Part shown: in pieces, positions 1-8,253 of the stretch
How the letters are laid out: each line of letters starts with the position of its first letter
Numbering within the stretch: the stretch's first letter is position 1
NCBI GenBank assembly: GCA_031273365.1
Contig: JAISSA010000018.1
Span: 1 to 16,529, forward strand
Reading direction: 5' to 3'
DNA: 16,529 bases
DNA from: Synergistaceae bacterium
GTDB taxonomy: Bacteria; Synergistota; Synergistia; Synergistales; Aminobacteriaceae
The notes under the pieces: model-generated
Seen by the model: only the letters and a program-made list of their open reading frames with translations
Told to the model about the DNA's origin: nothing
The model's database searches: none
Program-made: the position numbers and the translations under genes

Positions 1-123
1 CATCCCAACGTTCGCCTCATCGTGCGACGGCTGATCGAAGGGTCCATCGCCAATATTTTTGTGGTATCTTACAACGAGATCGCTCATGGAATCCAAATTA
101 AAACGGTGGGAATGGTGGAATAA
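1..123 (+). CDS. flhA: FlhA, C-terminal 40 residues (gene starts before the window)
   Basis: Frame 1 is open from the first base to a TAA at 121-123. It encodes a tail containing IVRRLIEGS, then VVSYNEIAHGIQIKTVG. This matches the extreme C-terminus of FlhA, the integral-membrane export-gate protein of the flagellar type III secretion system, where an arginine-rich segment and a SYNEI motif precede the end of the cytoplasmic domain. The next gene, flhF, begins at the base after the stop codon. That tight flhA-flhF junction is standard in flagellar operons and supports the call. Only the tail is visible, so nothing can be said about the rest of the protein or its promoter. Confidence 0.9.
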   Translation, partial: HPNVRLIVRRLIEGSIANIFVVSYNEIAHGIQIKTVGMVE

Positions 124-1557
124 ATGCGGGTTGTCAATAAGATCAGCTTTGAAGCCAAAGATGACGCGGACGCCCTGAGGCTGGCCAGCGAGCGGCTCGG
201 AAAGGACGCCGTCATTTTATCCACTCGGAAGGTTCGGATGGGCGGTTTTTTAGGCTTTTTCCAGAAAAATGTCCTGATGGTTTCAGCTGGCATTCTGCAG
301 GACGACTCGAAGGAAGAGAAGGCAAAGGACAAAGGAAAGGATGACGCCGTAGCCCGTGAAAGGCTGGTCGCTTTTCAGAAGCTGCTGGAGTTCAAGCAGG
401 CGGCGGAAACGTCGAACGGCCTTTCGGGCTCCGCGGTCGCGGCCGAACAGCTGTCCGCCCGGCAAAAAGGGGTGCAGGACGGAGCGAAGATCATTTATTC
501 GCCTCAGGGAATCCGCAGGGAGGCGCAGGAATTCGACAGCGTGCACCTTTCCCGGGAGGGGCTCGAAACCGTTTCCCGACAGGAAATGCCGACGGAGGAC
601 AAGGAGAACCGCAAGCTTCGAGAGGAAGTCGAAGAGCTTTCGAGACGCCTCGACACGGTTTTGTCGCACCTCGACCGAACGAGGAAGAGCTCTGACAGCA
701 TGGATTTTGTGGGGAGCCGGACTTTTGAGGCAGGCCTTCCCGGGGTCCTGACGACCATGTCGAGAAACTACGGGGAGATCGAGTCGGATGAGTTTTGCCG
801 AAAGCTGATCGCCTCGGAGGTGGAGGCCGATTATGCCCGGCGGCTGGTGGAAGAGTATCGCATGAAAGAGGGCAGGGAACCTTTCGAAAAATGGCTGGCG
901 TCCAGAATTCATTGCGCCTCCAGCCTGCCGGGCGACGCCATGGGCGGGCGCAAGGTCATGCTGCTTGGCCCCACGGGAGTGGGCAAGACGACGACCATCG
1001 CCAAACTGGCCGCGATTCAGGCTTTGTGGAAACATCGCAACGTCCTGTTGCTGACCAGCGATACCTACAGGATAGCTGCCGTGGATCAGCTTCGAACCTA
1101 CGCCAGAATACTTGGGGTTCCCATCGAGGTCATCTTCGAGGCGGAAAATTTCGCGGGCATTCTGGAGACTCACGCGAACGCGGAGCTCATTCTGCTGGAC
1201 ACGGCTGGGCGCGGGCCGAGGGACCGCAAAAACCTCGAGGCTTTTGAAACCCTCTACAACGTTTTCAAGCCCGACGCGGTGCATCTGGTTCTGGCCGCCA
1301 ACATGAAATACAGGGACATGCTGGACGTCGTCGAGCGCATGTCCATCGTGCCGGTTTCGCATGTGATTTTCACCAAACTGGATGAAACGATAAGTTACGG
1401 AGCCCTTTTCAGTGTGCTGCCGGTCCTCGATCGGCCCATTTCCTTTTTTACCACGGGGCAAAACGTGCCGAACGACATCGAGGTGGCCTCCGGGGCGCGT
1501 CTGGCGGAGTTGCTTCTGGGCGGCGAAAACGAGAGGGCGCGTCATGAACCAAACTGA
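124..1557 (+). CDS. flhF: FlhF, SRP-type GTPase of flagellar placement
   Basis: This 477-residue protein is an SRP54/FtsY-class GTPase that directs flagellar basal-body position. The NG domain fills the C-terminal half. It has the P-loop GPTGVGKTT at residues 282-290, the DTYRIAAVDQLRTYA element (insertion-box/G2 region) at 313-327, DTAGR (G3) at 359-363 and TKLD (G4) at 417-420. The N-terminal roughly 230 residues form the usual basic, charged, poorly conserved FlhF region, starting with the typical VNKISFEAKDDADAL...LGKDAVILSTRKV. The ATG directly follows the flhA stop, with a GGTGGA Shine-Dalgarno-like stretch at about 115-120 inside flhA. flhG overlaps its last 14 bases, so the two partners are likely translated in a coupled way. 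Length is at the upper end for the family because of the extended linker around residues 60-220. No defect seen. Confidence 0.97.
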   Translation: MRVVNKISFEAKDDADALRLASERLGKDAVILSTRKVRMGGFLGFFQKNVLMVSAGILQDDSKEEKAKDKGKDDAVARERLVAFQKLLEFKQAAETSNGLSGSAVAAEQLSARQKGVQDGAKIIYSPQGIRREAQEFDSVHLSREGLETVSRQEMPTEDKENRKLREEVEELSRRLDTVLSHLDRTRKSSDSMDFVGSRTFEAGLPGVLTTMSRNYGEIESDEFCRKLIASEVEADYARRLVEEYRMKEGREPFEKWLASRIHCASSLPGDAMGGRKVMLLGPTGVGKTTTIAKLAAIQALWKHRNVLLLTSDTYRIAAVDQLRTYARILGVPIEVIFEAENFAGILETHANAELILLDTAGRGPRDRKNLEAFETLYNVFKPDAVHLVLAANMKYRDMLDVVERMSIVPVSHVIFTKLDETISYGALFSVLPVLDRPISFFTTGQNVPNDIEVASGARLAELLLGGENERARHEPN

Positions 1558-2467
1558 TATGACGTTTTCCGATCAGGCGAAGGAGCTGCGGCGCATCGTG
1601 GAGCTTCACAGGCAGGAGAGCCGCACCGCGGGAAACATGAGGACTCTTGCCGTTCTCAGCGGGAAGGGAGGCGTGGGCAAGAGCAACCTCTCTCTCAATC
1701 TGGCCTGCGCCCTGGCCGAACAGGATCAGAGAATCGTCCTTCTGGACGCGGATCTTGGTCTGGCCAATATCGATATGCTCTGCGGCATTACCGCCAGGTA
1801 CAACCTTACGCACCTGATCGACGGCAGCAAAAAGATGGACGACGTTCTCATCGAGTTCGTCCCCAACGTCTGGATTTTGCCGGGAGGGTCGGGAATTCGG
1901 GAGCTGGCGGATCTGGACGAGCCGCGTCTGTCGGAGCTGATCGACAGCCTGGCCACTTTGGAAGACCGGGCCGATATCCTGATCGTCGACACGGGGGCGG
2001 GCATTCACAGAGGCGTCCTCTCCTTCGCGCTGGCGGCCGACACCGCGATTCTGATCACGACGCCGGAGCCCACCTCCATACGGGATGCCTACGGCGTCCT
2101 GAAAACCCTGAGGGCGTCGCCGAAGGTCGGCGGCAGGACCGATATCGCCTTCGTGGTGAACATGACGAACAGCGAGGAGGAGGGCTTCGAGGTTGCCAGC
2201 AGGATCCGCAAGGCGGCAAATCAGTTTCTGGGACTTTCGATCAATTATATCGGCTGTATTGTAAATGACGATCTGGTCGGAAAGGCCGTGCGCATAAGAA
2301 AACCCTTTTACCAGCTTTACCCTGCATCCCGCGCCTCGGAATGCATCAGAAAGCTTGTGCAGACGCTTTTGGGAACGTCTGAGAGGGGCATTACAGGCGC
2401 CGGTTCGTCGCGGGGTTTAAAGGCATTTTTTTTCAGGCTGACCCGAAAACATTTTACGGAGAGATGA
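1544..2467 (+). CDS. flhG: FlhG (YlxH/MinD-like ATPase), regulator of flagellar number
   Basis: A 307-residue MinD/ParA-superfamily ATPase. The deviant Walker A motif GKGGVGKS lies at residues 40-47, DADLGLAN at about 68-75 (switch I region) and DTGAG at 149-153 (Walker B/switch II). The N-terminus carries DQAKELR at residues 10-16, which fits the DQAxxLR motif known in FlhG proteins to stimulate the FlhF GTPase. The C-terminus (GLKAFFFRLTRKHF) is a basic, aromatic, probably amphipathic helix of the kind MinD-like proteins use to bind membrane. The ATG at 1544 is chosen because GAGAGGG at 1531-1537 stands six bases before it and because it gives the DQA motif at the N-terminus; the frame is open further upstream but only inside flhF. 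The stop overlaps the following PilZ gene region, consistent with a single operon. Confidence 0.97.
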   Translation: MNQTDMTFSDQAKELRRIVELHRQESRTAGNMRTLAVLSGKGGVGKSNLSLNLACALAEQDQRIVLLDADLGLANIDMLCGITARYNLTHLIDGSKKMDDVLIEFVPNVWILPGGSGIRELADLDEPRLSELIDSLATLEDRADILIVDTGAGIHRGVLSFALAADTAILITTPEPTSIRDAYGVLKTLRASPKVGGRTDIAFVVNMTNSEEEGFEVASRIRKAANQFLGLSINYIGCIVNDDLVGKAVRIRKPFYQLYPASRASECIRKLVQTLLGTSERGITGAGSSRGLKAFFFRLTRKHFTER

Positions 2468-2469
2468 GC

Positions 2470-3162
2470 ATGAGTACGGAGTTCGAACAGTCTCGAAAAA
2501 TACTTGAAGAATTGGTCGGTTCCAGGGTAGAGTTGATCATCACCTCAGGCCTGTATAAAGGGAGTTATCCTTCACGTATCGAAGAACTGGAGAATGAGCA
2601 GCTGGCCGTGGCCCACCCCATGCTGAGAGGGGCCCTGCTGCCCGCGCTCCGAAGCACCGAGCTTCTGATGAAGGTGGACGCCGGCAGCGGCTTTTATCAG
2701 GCGACGGTTCTGGCTTTGCGCAGCACGATCAACGTGGCGTTTCCCCTTCTGTGGCTGAAATTGTCGACCGTTCTGGAAAAGGTGCAGCGCAGGATGTTCG
2801 TCAGGGTCCCCTCCGCCATAAAAACAGAGGCCTTTTTTCTCGGGTGCGACGCGGATGTGCCGGAAAAAACGTCGCTTCCCCCAAAGGAGTGGTTTTCTGT
2901 CCGTATTTCGGACGTAAGCCTGGGAGGGGCCGGGATTACGATGAAGGACACTCAGTCCGTCTTCTGCATCGAGGGAGGCAGGTACATTCTGCAACTGACC
3001 GTCAGTAGCGTAACCTTTTTTATCATTGCCAGGATGGTTAAGATATTGAAAAAGCATGAGAGATCTTTCGAGGTGGGAGTTGCGTATGAAGGCCTGACGA
3101 CGTCCACCGAAAAAATCCTGGGCGGTTACATCAGGCAGCAGGAACTTATGACGCGAGGTTGA
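2470..3162 (+). CDS. YcgR-like PilZ-domain protein (c-di-GMP receptor, flagellar brake type)
   Basis: About 230 residues with the two-domain layout of YcgR. An N-terminal beta-rich YcgR-like domain spans roughly residues 10-100, and a C-terminal PilZ domain begins at RRMFVRVP (107-114). The PilZ signatures for c-di-GMP binding are intact: RRxxxR, then DVSLGG (148-153), matching D/NxSxxG. Such proteins bind c-di-GMP and interact with the flagellar motor to slow or bias rotation; that role is inferred from family and location. Two starts are possible. The ATG at 2464 overlaps the flhG stop but lies only two bases from GGAG (2458-2461), while the ATG at 2470 is eight bases away, so I prefer 2470. 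It sits between flhG and cheB, where B. subtilis has no gene, but PilZ genes are seen in fla/che clusters of other anaerobes. Confidence 0.9.
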   Translation: MSTEFEQSRKILEELVGSRVELIITSGLYKGSYPSRIEELENEQLAVAHPMLRGALLPALRSTELLMKVDAGSGFYQATVLALRSTINVAFPLLWLKLSTVLEKVQRRMFVRVPSAIKTEAFFLGCDADVPEKTSLPPKEWFSVRISDVSLGGAGITMKDTQSVFCIEGGRYILQLTVSSVTFFIIARMVKILKKHERSFEVGVAYEGLTTSTEKILGGYIRQQELMTRG

Positions 3163-3167
3163 CGCTT

Positions 3168-4229
3168 ATGGGTGAGTCGAAGATCAGAGTGCTCATTGTG
3201 GACGATTCCGCCCTGATGCGAAGGATGCTGGGGGATATTCTGAACGGAGATCCGCGTATAGAGGTTATCGCTACGGCACGGGACGGGGTGGACGGACTCG
3301 ATAAGCTCAGGGCGCTGTCGCCCGACGTGGTGACGCTGGACGTGGAGATGCCCAAAAAAGACGGGCTGACGATGCTGGAAGAGATGATGAAAGAGCGGCC
3401 CACTCCCGTCATAATGGTCAGCAGCCTGACGCAGGAGGGGGCACAGACGACGCTTCGGGCGCTGGCTTTGGGCTGCGTCGATTTTGTCGCAAAACCCTCC
3501 TCGGCCATTTCTCTGGATATTAAGGAAGTGGGCGCCGAGCTTATCTCCAAGGTCGTCATGGCCAGCGCAGCGCGGGTACGCGTGCCGGCGAAAAAAGATT
3601 CTCCGGCGGCGGAGCAGCTGCGCAGGGTGTTTCCGGGGGCAGTCCCCAAAGGGGCGAAGCGCGACATCGTCGCCGTAGCGGCGTCCACCGGAGGCCCTGT
3701 CGCGCTGCAGCAGCTTTTGTCGAGGCTGCCCGGAAATTTCCCTCTTCCTGTGGTGATTACCCAGCATATGCCCAAAGACTTTACGGCGTCCTTCGCCCGA
3801 CGGCTCAACTCGCTTTCCGACCTGTCCGTCGTGGAGGGCAGGGAAGGAATGGAGCTGAAGCCGGGGCTTGTCGTCATCGCGCCGGGCGGCGCTCATCTGA
3901 TCGTGAAGCGCAGGGGCGGCGTTCCCTGTTGCTCGCTTTCCGATGCGCCTCCGGTGTTGTCTGTTAAACCTTCTGCGAATATAATGTTTCTAAGTGCAGC
4001 GGATGAATTCGGAGGTAAGGTGATCGGCGTCATTCTGACGGGTATGGGGCGCGATGGTGCGGAAGGCGCTGTTGCTCTTCATGCGAAAGGGGCCTATATT
4101 ATAGCGGAATCTCAGGAAACCTGCGTCGTTTACGGAATGCCGAAGGCGGCTGTGGAAGCCGGCGTGGTGGATGATCTTCTTCCTCTGTCGGAAATTCCCG
4201 ACGCGCTTTTGAAAAGTATAAGAGCATAG
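3168..4229 (+). CDS. cheB: CheB, chemotaxis receptor methylesterase/glutamine deamidase
   Basis: A 353-residue two-domain enzyme that removes methyl groups from chemoreceptor glutamates when phosphorylated by CheA. The receiver domain (1-125) has the acidic pair D12-D13, phosphoacceptor D58 in LDVEMPKKDG and the KPS lysine. The catalytic domain (about 160-350) has the complete Ser-His-Asp triad: S173 in AASTGG, H200 in QHMP and D296 in GMGRDGAEG. The start at ATG 3168 is favoured over an in-frame TTG at 3159 because GAGG at 3155-3158 is nine bases from the ATG and abuts the TTG. The upstream PilZ gene ends at 3162, five bases before the start. Length is normal for the family. No cheR is visible in the window, so the methyltransferase must lie elsewhere. 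Confidence 0.98.
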   Translation: MGESKIRVLIVDDSALMRRMLGDILNGDPRIEVIATARDGVDGLDKLRALSPDVVTLDVEMPKKDGLTMLEEMMKERPTPVIMVSSLTQEGAQTTLRALALGCVDFVAKPSSAISLDIKEVGAELISKVVMASAARVRVPAKKDSPAAEQLRRVFPGAVPKGAKRDIVAVAASTGGPVALQQLLSRLPGNFPLPVVITQHMPKDFTASFARRLNSLSDLSVVEGREGMELKPGLVVIAPGGAHLIVKRRGGVPCCSLSDAPPVLSVKPSANIMFLSAADEFGGKVIGVILTGMGRDGAEGAVALHAKGAYIIAESQETCVVYGMPKAAVEAGVVDDLLPLSEIPDALLKSIRA

Positions 4230-4287
4230 ATGCTGACGCGAAAAAACGTATAAGTATTGGAATTCACGAGTTTGGGGATGATGGACC

Positions 4288-6342
4288 ATGACTGAAATGG
4301 ATATGAGTCAGTACCTGGGGGCTTTTTTGGACGAAGCGGGCGATAATCTGCAGCGGCTGGACGATCTTTTGCTGGAGTTGGAGAAGGATTCCGCCAACAT
4401 GGATGTCATTAACGAGATTTTTCGTTCAGCCCATACGCTGAAGGGCATGTCGGCGACCATGGGTTTCGAGAAAATGGCGGGGCTCACGCACGCTTTGGAA
4501 GATCGACTGGATGCGGCTCGAAAGGGAACCCATCACCTCAACGATTCTGATATGAATCTCATGTTCTCTTCCCTCGATTCCATGCAGGCCATGGTGGATT
4601 CCATTCGTGAAGGCGGAGACGACGCCCATCCGGACGTCTCCGAGCTGGTGGCTTCGCTGCGTAATATGGACGCGGCTCCGTCCGGGGCCGCGCCGCGAAT
4701 GCCGGCAAAGGGGCGAGGCACGCTGGACGCCCCTCTGACGCAGCAGGAAGAAGAATGGGTCGAGGAAGCCGAGTGCATCGGGATGAGGGTTTTTGCGATC
4801 CACGTGCTTCTCAGCGACAGTTGCCTGTTGAAGGCGGCGCGTGCTTATATGGTCGTCAACCGGCTCGAGGAGTTCGGGGACGTGATCAAGGCAGACCCCT
4901 CTGTGGAAGCCCTGGAGAACGAAGAATTCGAAGCGGACTTCACGATCGTCATCGCCTCGCAGCAGAACCCGGACGAAATTAAAAGCGCGATTACCCGGAT
5001 CAGCGACATCACGAGCGTGGAGTTGGAAGAATTGAAGCAGGATGAATTGAAGCAGGAAGAGGAGGCCGCGCCGCCCTCGACGGCGAAAAAGGACGCGCGC
5101 GCCCCGGAGACGCCGGCGGTGCACGAACCGGCGCCGGTCCACCCCATGGCGCCGGTCGGCCTGTCCCGAACGGAGTCAAAAAAGGCGAATCAGACGGTGC
5201 GCGTCGATATTGGACGTCTGGATAAGCTGATGAACCTGGTGGGAGAGCTCGTCATTGGACGGGCACGCATCGAGAGACTGGTGCAGGAGGCCCGCCTCCG
5301 GGAGTTCGACGAGCCGCTGTCGCAGCTGGGGCGCATATCGGGCGATATCCAGGAGCTGGTGACGAAACTTCGCATGGTTCCCGTTTCTTTTACGTTTGAC
5401 CGCTTCCCGAGGCTGATACGCGACCTCTCGAAGAACCTGGGCAAGGAAGTCGAGCTTGTGCTGGAGGGGCAGGATACGGAGCTGGACCGGACCGTCATCG
5501 ACGAGATAGGCGACCCGATGGTTCATCTTATCCGTAATTCGCTGGACCACGGCATCGAGACGAGGGAAGACCGCAGAGCTGTCGGCAAGCCGGAAAAGGG
5601 AACGCTGAGAATTTCGGCCTATCAGGAGGGAAGCGGCGTCATTATCGAGGTGACTGACGACGGCGCGGGGATGGATCCCGCCAAAATAAAAAAGAAGGCC
5701 GTAGAACGGGGCATCCTGACGGAGGAAAACGCGGCGGCCATGTCGGACGAAGAGATCATACAGATCGTGCTTTTGCCCGGATTCAGCATGTCGGAGGCCA
5801 TAACGGACATATCGGGCAGAGGCGTCGGGATGGATGCCGTAAAAACCAGGGTGGAGGCTCTGGGGGGCCAGCTGGATCTGGTCTCGCGGCTGGGGATGGG
5901 TACAAGCGTTTATTTACGGCTGCCGCTGACGCTGGCGATCGTTTTGTCCCTGCTGATAAAGGTTGGCAACGAAACGTACGCGATTTCTCTGGAAAACGTC
6001 GAGGAGACCATCCTGGTCAAGCGGGAAAACATCAAGACGGTCCACGGTTCTCCCGCGACGCTGTTGCGCGGCGAGGTGCTTTCGCTGAGCGATCTGGGGG
6101 ATGTTCTCGGCACTGTGGTGGAGGAGTCCCATCGGGACGAGTACCCGGTCGTGGTGGTCAAAATCGGTAAAAATAAGATCGGATTCATCGTTGACGCCCT
6201 GATTGGGCAGCAGGAGATCGTCATCAAGTCTTTGGGAAGATTTTTGTCCAAGATCAGGGGCATTGCCGGCGCGACGATACTGGGAGACGGCAATGTGGCT
6301 CTTATTCTGGATGTGGCATCGCTGTACACGACAAAGAGTTGA
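4288..6342 (+). CDS. cheA: CheA, chemotaxis histidine kinase
   Basis: The central kinase of chemotaxis, 684 residues with all five classical domains. P1 HPt covers 1-105, with phosphorylated H49 in RSAHTLKGMSATMG. P2 (CheY/CheB docking) spans about 150-245. A charged Pro/Glu-rich linker follows, then the P3 dimerisation helices from about 305. The P4 HATPase has the N box HLIRNSLDHG (413-422), DDGAGMD (457-463) and GRGVGMD (510-516). A CheW-like P5 domain runs from about 550 to the end. The ATG at 4288 follows GGGGAT at 4274-4279; ATGs at 4297 and 4303 are possible alternatives that would trim three or five residues. A 58-base gap separates it from cheB, larger than most in this operon. The P2-P3 linker contains a tandem five-codon duplication (see the repeat). 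No separate cheW follows. Confidence 0.98.
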   Translation: MTEMDMSQYLGAFLDEAGDNLQRLDDLLLELEKDSANMDVINEIFRSAHTLKGMSATMGFEKMAGLTHALEDRLDAARKGTHHLNDSDMNLMFSSLDSMQAMVDSIREGGDDAHPDVSELVASLRNMDAAPSGAAPRMPAKGRGTLDAPLTQQEEEWVEEAECIGMRVFAIHVLLSDSCLLKAARAYMVVNRLEEFGDVIKADPSVEALENEEFEADFTIVIASQQNPDEIKSAITRISDITSVELEELKQDELKQEEEAAPPSTAKKDARAPETPAVHEPAPVHPMAPVGLSRTESKKANQTVRVDIGRLDKLMNLVGELVIGRARIERLVQEARLREFDEPLSQLGRISGDIQELVTKLRMVPVSFTFDRFPRLIRDLSKNLGKEVELVLEGQDTELDRTVIDEIGDPMVHLIRNSLDHGIETREDRRAVGKPEKGTLRISAYQEGSGVIIEVTDDGAGMDPAKIKKKAVERGILTEENAAAMSDEEIIQIVLLPGFSMSEAITDISGRGVGMDAVKTRVEALGGQLDLVSRLGMGTSVYLRLPLTLAIVLSLLIKVGNETYAISLENVEETILVKRENIKTVHGSPATLLRGEVLSLSDLGDVLGTVVEESHRDEYPVVVVKIGKNKIGFIVDALIGQQEIVIKSLGRFLSKIRGIAGATILGDGNVALILDVASLYTTKS
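5029..5058 (+). repeat. 15-bp in-frame tandem duplication in the CheA linker
   Basis: Two adjacent 15-bp copies (5029-5043 and 5044-5058) differ at one base and encode ELKQD then ELKQE. They lie in the flexible P2-P3 linker of CheA, so the duplication lengthens the linker by five residues without changing frame. The near identity suggests a recent slippage event. Confidence 0.85.
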
Positions 6343-6366
6343 CGAATAGATGAAGAGGAGACGGTT

Positions 6367-6996
6367 ATGCTGGATCTAAGTTCGTTCAACAACCTGCAAC
6401 TGGATGCCATTCGTGAAGTCGGCAACATAGGAACGGGCAACGCGGCCACCGCTCTTTCCAAGCTTCTGTCCTGCATGATCGACATGGATGTTCCAAGAGC
6501 GGATCTGGTGTCCATTTATTCGCTGGCGGAGTATTACGGAGATCCCGATGCGCTGGTGGCGGCCGTTTTTGTCCGTTCGCTCGGCGAATTCGGTTGCAGC
6601 CTGATTTTTATACAGGACGAAGAAGACTCTGCCATGATGGTCAATCTTTTGCTGAAACAGCAGTTTGGGGATTCTCTTCCCGCTGAGATGCCTCAGGAGA
6701 TGTTGGACAGCGCTCTTTCCGAAGTAGGGAACATCATTCTGAGTTCTTTTCTGAACGCGATCAATATGTTGATTGGAACGAAGCACCAGATCTCCGTTCC
6801 CGGCGTGGCTCACGACATGCTGGCGTCTATTCTGGAGGTGGTCGCCTCTATTTTCGGACAAATGGGAGAGATGGCGCTGCTGGTCAACACGGAACTGCGG
6901 GTAGGTGATGGCGAGCGCAGCATTTCCGGCAACATCATCATGTTGCCGGATCCCGAAGCACTGGAGCTTCTTCTGAGAAAGCTGCAGGTTTTGTAG
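6367..6996 (+). CDS. cheC: CheC, CheY-P phosphatase
   Basis: A 209-residue CheC/CheX/FliY-family phosphatase that dephosphorylates CheY-P and, in B. subtilis, binds and controls CheD. Both active-site signatures are present: E17-V-G-N20 in REVGNIGTGNA and E119-V-G-N122 in SEVGNIILSSFLNAI. The two copies point to the full two-site CheC type rather than a degenerate form. Length fits CheC; it lacks the SpoA domain that would make it FliY. GAGGAG at 6355-6360 lies six bases before the ATG, and the gene begins 24 bases after cheA. The adjacent cheD is its known partner. Confidence 0.97.
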   Translation: MLDLSSFNNLQLDAIREVGNIGTGNAATALSKLLSCMIDMDVPRADLVSIYSLAEYYGDPDALVAAVFVRSLGEFGCSLIFIQDEEDSAMMVNLLLKQQFGDSLPAEMPQEMLDSALSEVGNIILSSFLNAINMLIGTKHQISVPGVAHDMLASILEVVASIFGQMGEMALLVNTELRVGDGERSISGNIIMLPDPEALELLLRKLQVL

Positions 6997-6999
6997 ATC

Positions 7000-7488
7000 A
7001 TGGAAAATACCTATCATGTGGGGATGGCAGATCTCGTGGTCGTCAGTGCGCCGGCAAAGCTTATAACTCTTGGACTGGGATCCTGTATCGGACTTGTGAT
7101 TTTCGACCCCGTCGCTAAAATTGCGGGAATGGCGCATATTATGCTGCCCGACAGCCGCGGCGCCAAATCGACCGAGAAAGTGGGCAAATTTGCGGATACC
7201 GCCGTTCCTGCCGTGATTGACGAGATGATAAAAAAGGGAGCTTCGAAGGCGAGGATGAAGGCCAAGATCGCGGGGGGAGCTCAGATGTTCGCCTTGCCGG
7301 ACGCGCCAACGGATTTCCTTGCCGTCGGTTCCCGCAACGTAAAGGAAACCACGGCGCTTCTGGCAAAGACGGGCATTGCGCTGGTCGCCTCCGATACCGG
7401 AGGAAACAAGGGACGAACGGTCGAATTTTCGACGGACACGTGGATGCTGACGATAAAAACTTTGGGTAAGGGCAAGGCGGATATATAG
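7000..7488 (+). CDS. cheD: CheD, chemoreceptor glutamine deamidase
   Basis: 162 residues, standard for CheD, which deamidates specific receptor glutamines and binds CheC to boost its phosphatase activity. The cysteine-hydrolase residues are visible: T23 and C29 in TLGLGSC, and H46 in GMAHIMLP. The start lies three bases after the cheC stop with only a weak ribosome-binding sequence (GCAGG well upstream), so translation is probably coupled to cheC, which suits a 1:1 complex. The N-terminal YHVGMADLVV is typical of the family and supports this start. Confidence 0.97.
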   Translation: MENTYHVGMADLVVVSAPAKLITLGLGSCIGLVIFDPVAKIAGMAHIMLPDSRGAKSTEKVGKFADTAVPAVIDEMIKKGASKARMKAKIAGGAQMFALPDAPTDFLAVGSRNVKETTALLAKTGIALVASDTGGNKGRTVEFSTDTWMLTIKTLGKGKADI

Positions 7489-7506
7489 GAGAGGGGGGAA
7501 TATTCC

Positions 7507-8253
7507 TTGGGTCCAGAGATCCCTGATGCCGAACTTTGGCGTGAATACGGCAGAAACCCTGTGGCGGAACACAAGGAAAGAATCGTCAGGCGATACCTCC
7601 CTCTCATCAGATACGTGGTTGGTCGTATGGCTGTCTCGGCTCCATCGGGACTCGATTATGAAGACCTTCTGAGTTTTGGAGTTTTTGGGCTTCTCGACGC
7701 CATTGACAGATTCGATCCGGCCAGGGGGTTTTCCTTTCAGACTTTCGCCGTGCCCCGAATTCGGGGAGCTGTTTTGGATGAGTTACGCAAATATGACTGG
7801 ATTTCCAGAACAGGTCGCGAAAAACTTCAAAAGCTGAACAGAGCAATGGAAAAGGTGCTGCAGGACAAAGGCAGGCTGACCGACGAGTGGCTTATAAAGG
7901 AAATGGGCGTGGATGAAAAAACGTATCGGGAGACGCTCGAACTGTCCAGCCGCAGCTATATCGTCTCCCTCGACGAGGTGATATCCCTCGAAGATGGAGA
8001 CGTCAACCTCGACGGACTGCTTGCCGACGAATCCGAGGGCATCGTTTCGGTTCTGGAAAATCAGGACGACGTCAGCCGCATCGCGGAAGCCCTGAAACGG
8101 TTGCCGGAAAGAGAGATGCAGGTCCTGTCGTTTTATTATTACGAGGGACTGACCCTGAAGGAAATTGGACGTATCCTGGGCGTTACGGAGTCCCGGGTCT
8201 CCCAGATTCACGGCAGAGCGATCGCCGAACTGAGGGCGTTGCTGGTGCAGTGA
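7507..8253 (+). CDS. fliA: FliA/SigD, flagellar sigma-28 factor
   Basis: A 248-residue group 3 sigma-70-family factor that directs RNA polymerase to late flagellar and chemotaxis promoters. Region 2 includes VVGRMAVSAPSGLDYEDLLSFGVFGLLDAIDRFDP followed by the region 2.4 helix FSFQTFAVPRIRGAVLDELRKYDW. Region 3 follows, and region 4 has the helix-turn-helix LKEIGRILGVTESRVSQIHGRAIAELR. It starts with TTG at 7507, eight bases after a strong purine-rich stretch GGAGAGGGGGG (7488-7498), and no ATG gives a better fit. Its place at the end of the che block matches sigD in B. subtilis. An anti-sigma FlgM is not in the window. Confidence 0.97.
   Translation: MGPEIPDAELWREYGRNPVAEHKERIVRRYLPLIRYVVGRMAVSAPSGLDYEDLLSFGVFGLLDAIDRFDPARGFSFQTFAVPRIRGAVLDELRKYDWISRTGREKLQKLNRAMEKVLQDKGRLTDEWLIKEMGVDEKTYRETLELSSRSYIVSLDEVISLEDGDVNLDGLLADESEGIVSVLENQDDVSRIAEALKRLPEREMQVLSFYYYEGLTLKEIGRILGVTESRVSQIHGRAIAELRALLVQ

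Noticed and set aside
283..1545. 420-codon antisense frame opposite flhF
   Set aside because: It is the shadow of flhF, whose GTPase motifs are all present on the + strand; the antisense protein has no domain pattern.
6376..7572. 398-codon antisense frame opposite cheC and cheD
   Set aside because: It spans two clear genes and their junction, is rich in Arg, His and Gln, and has no recognisable motif.
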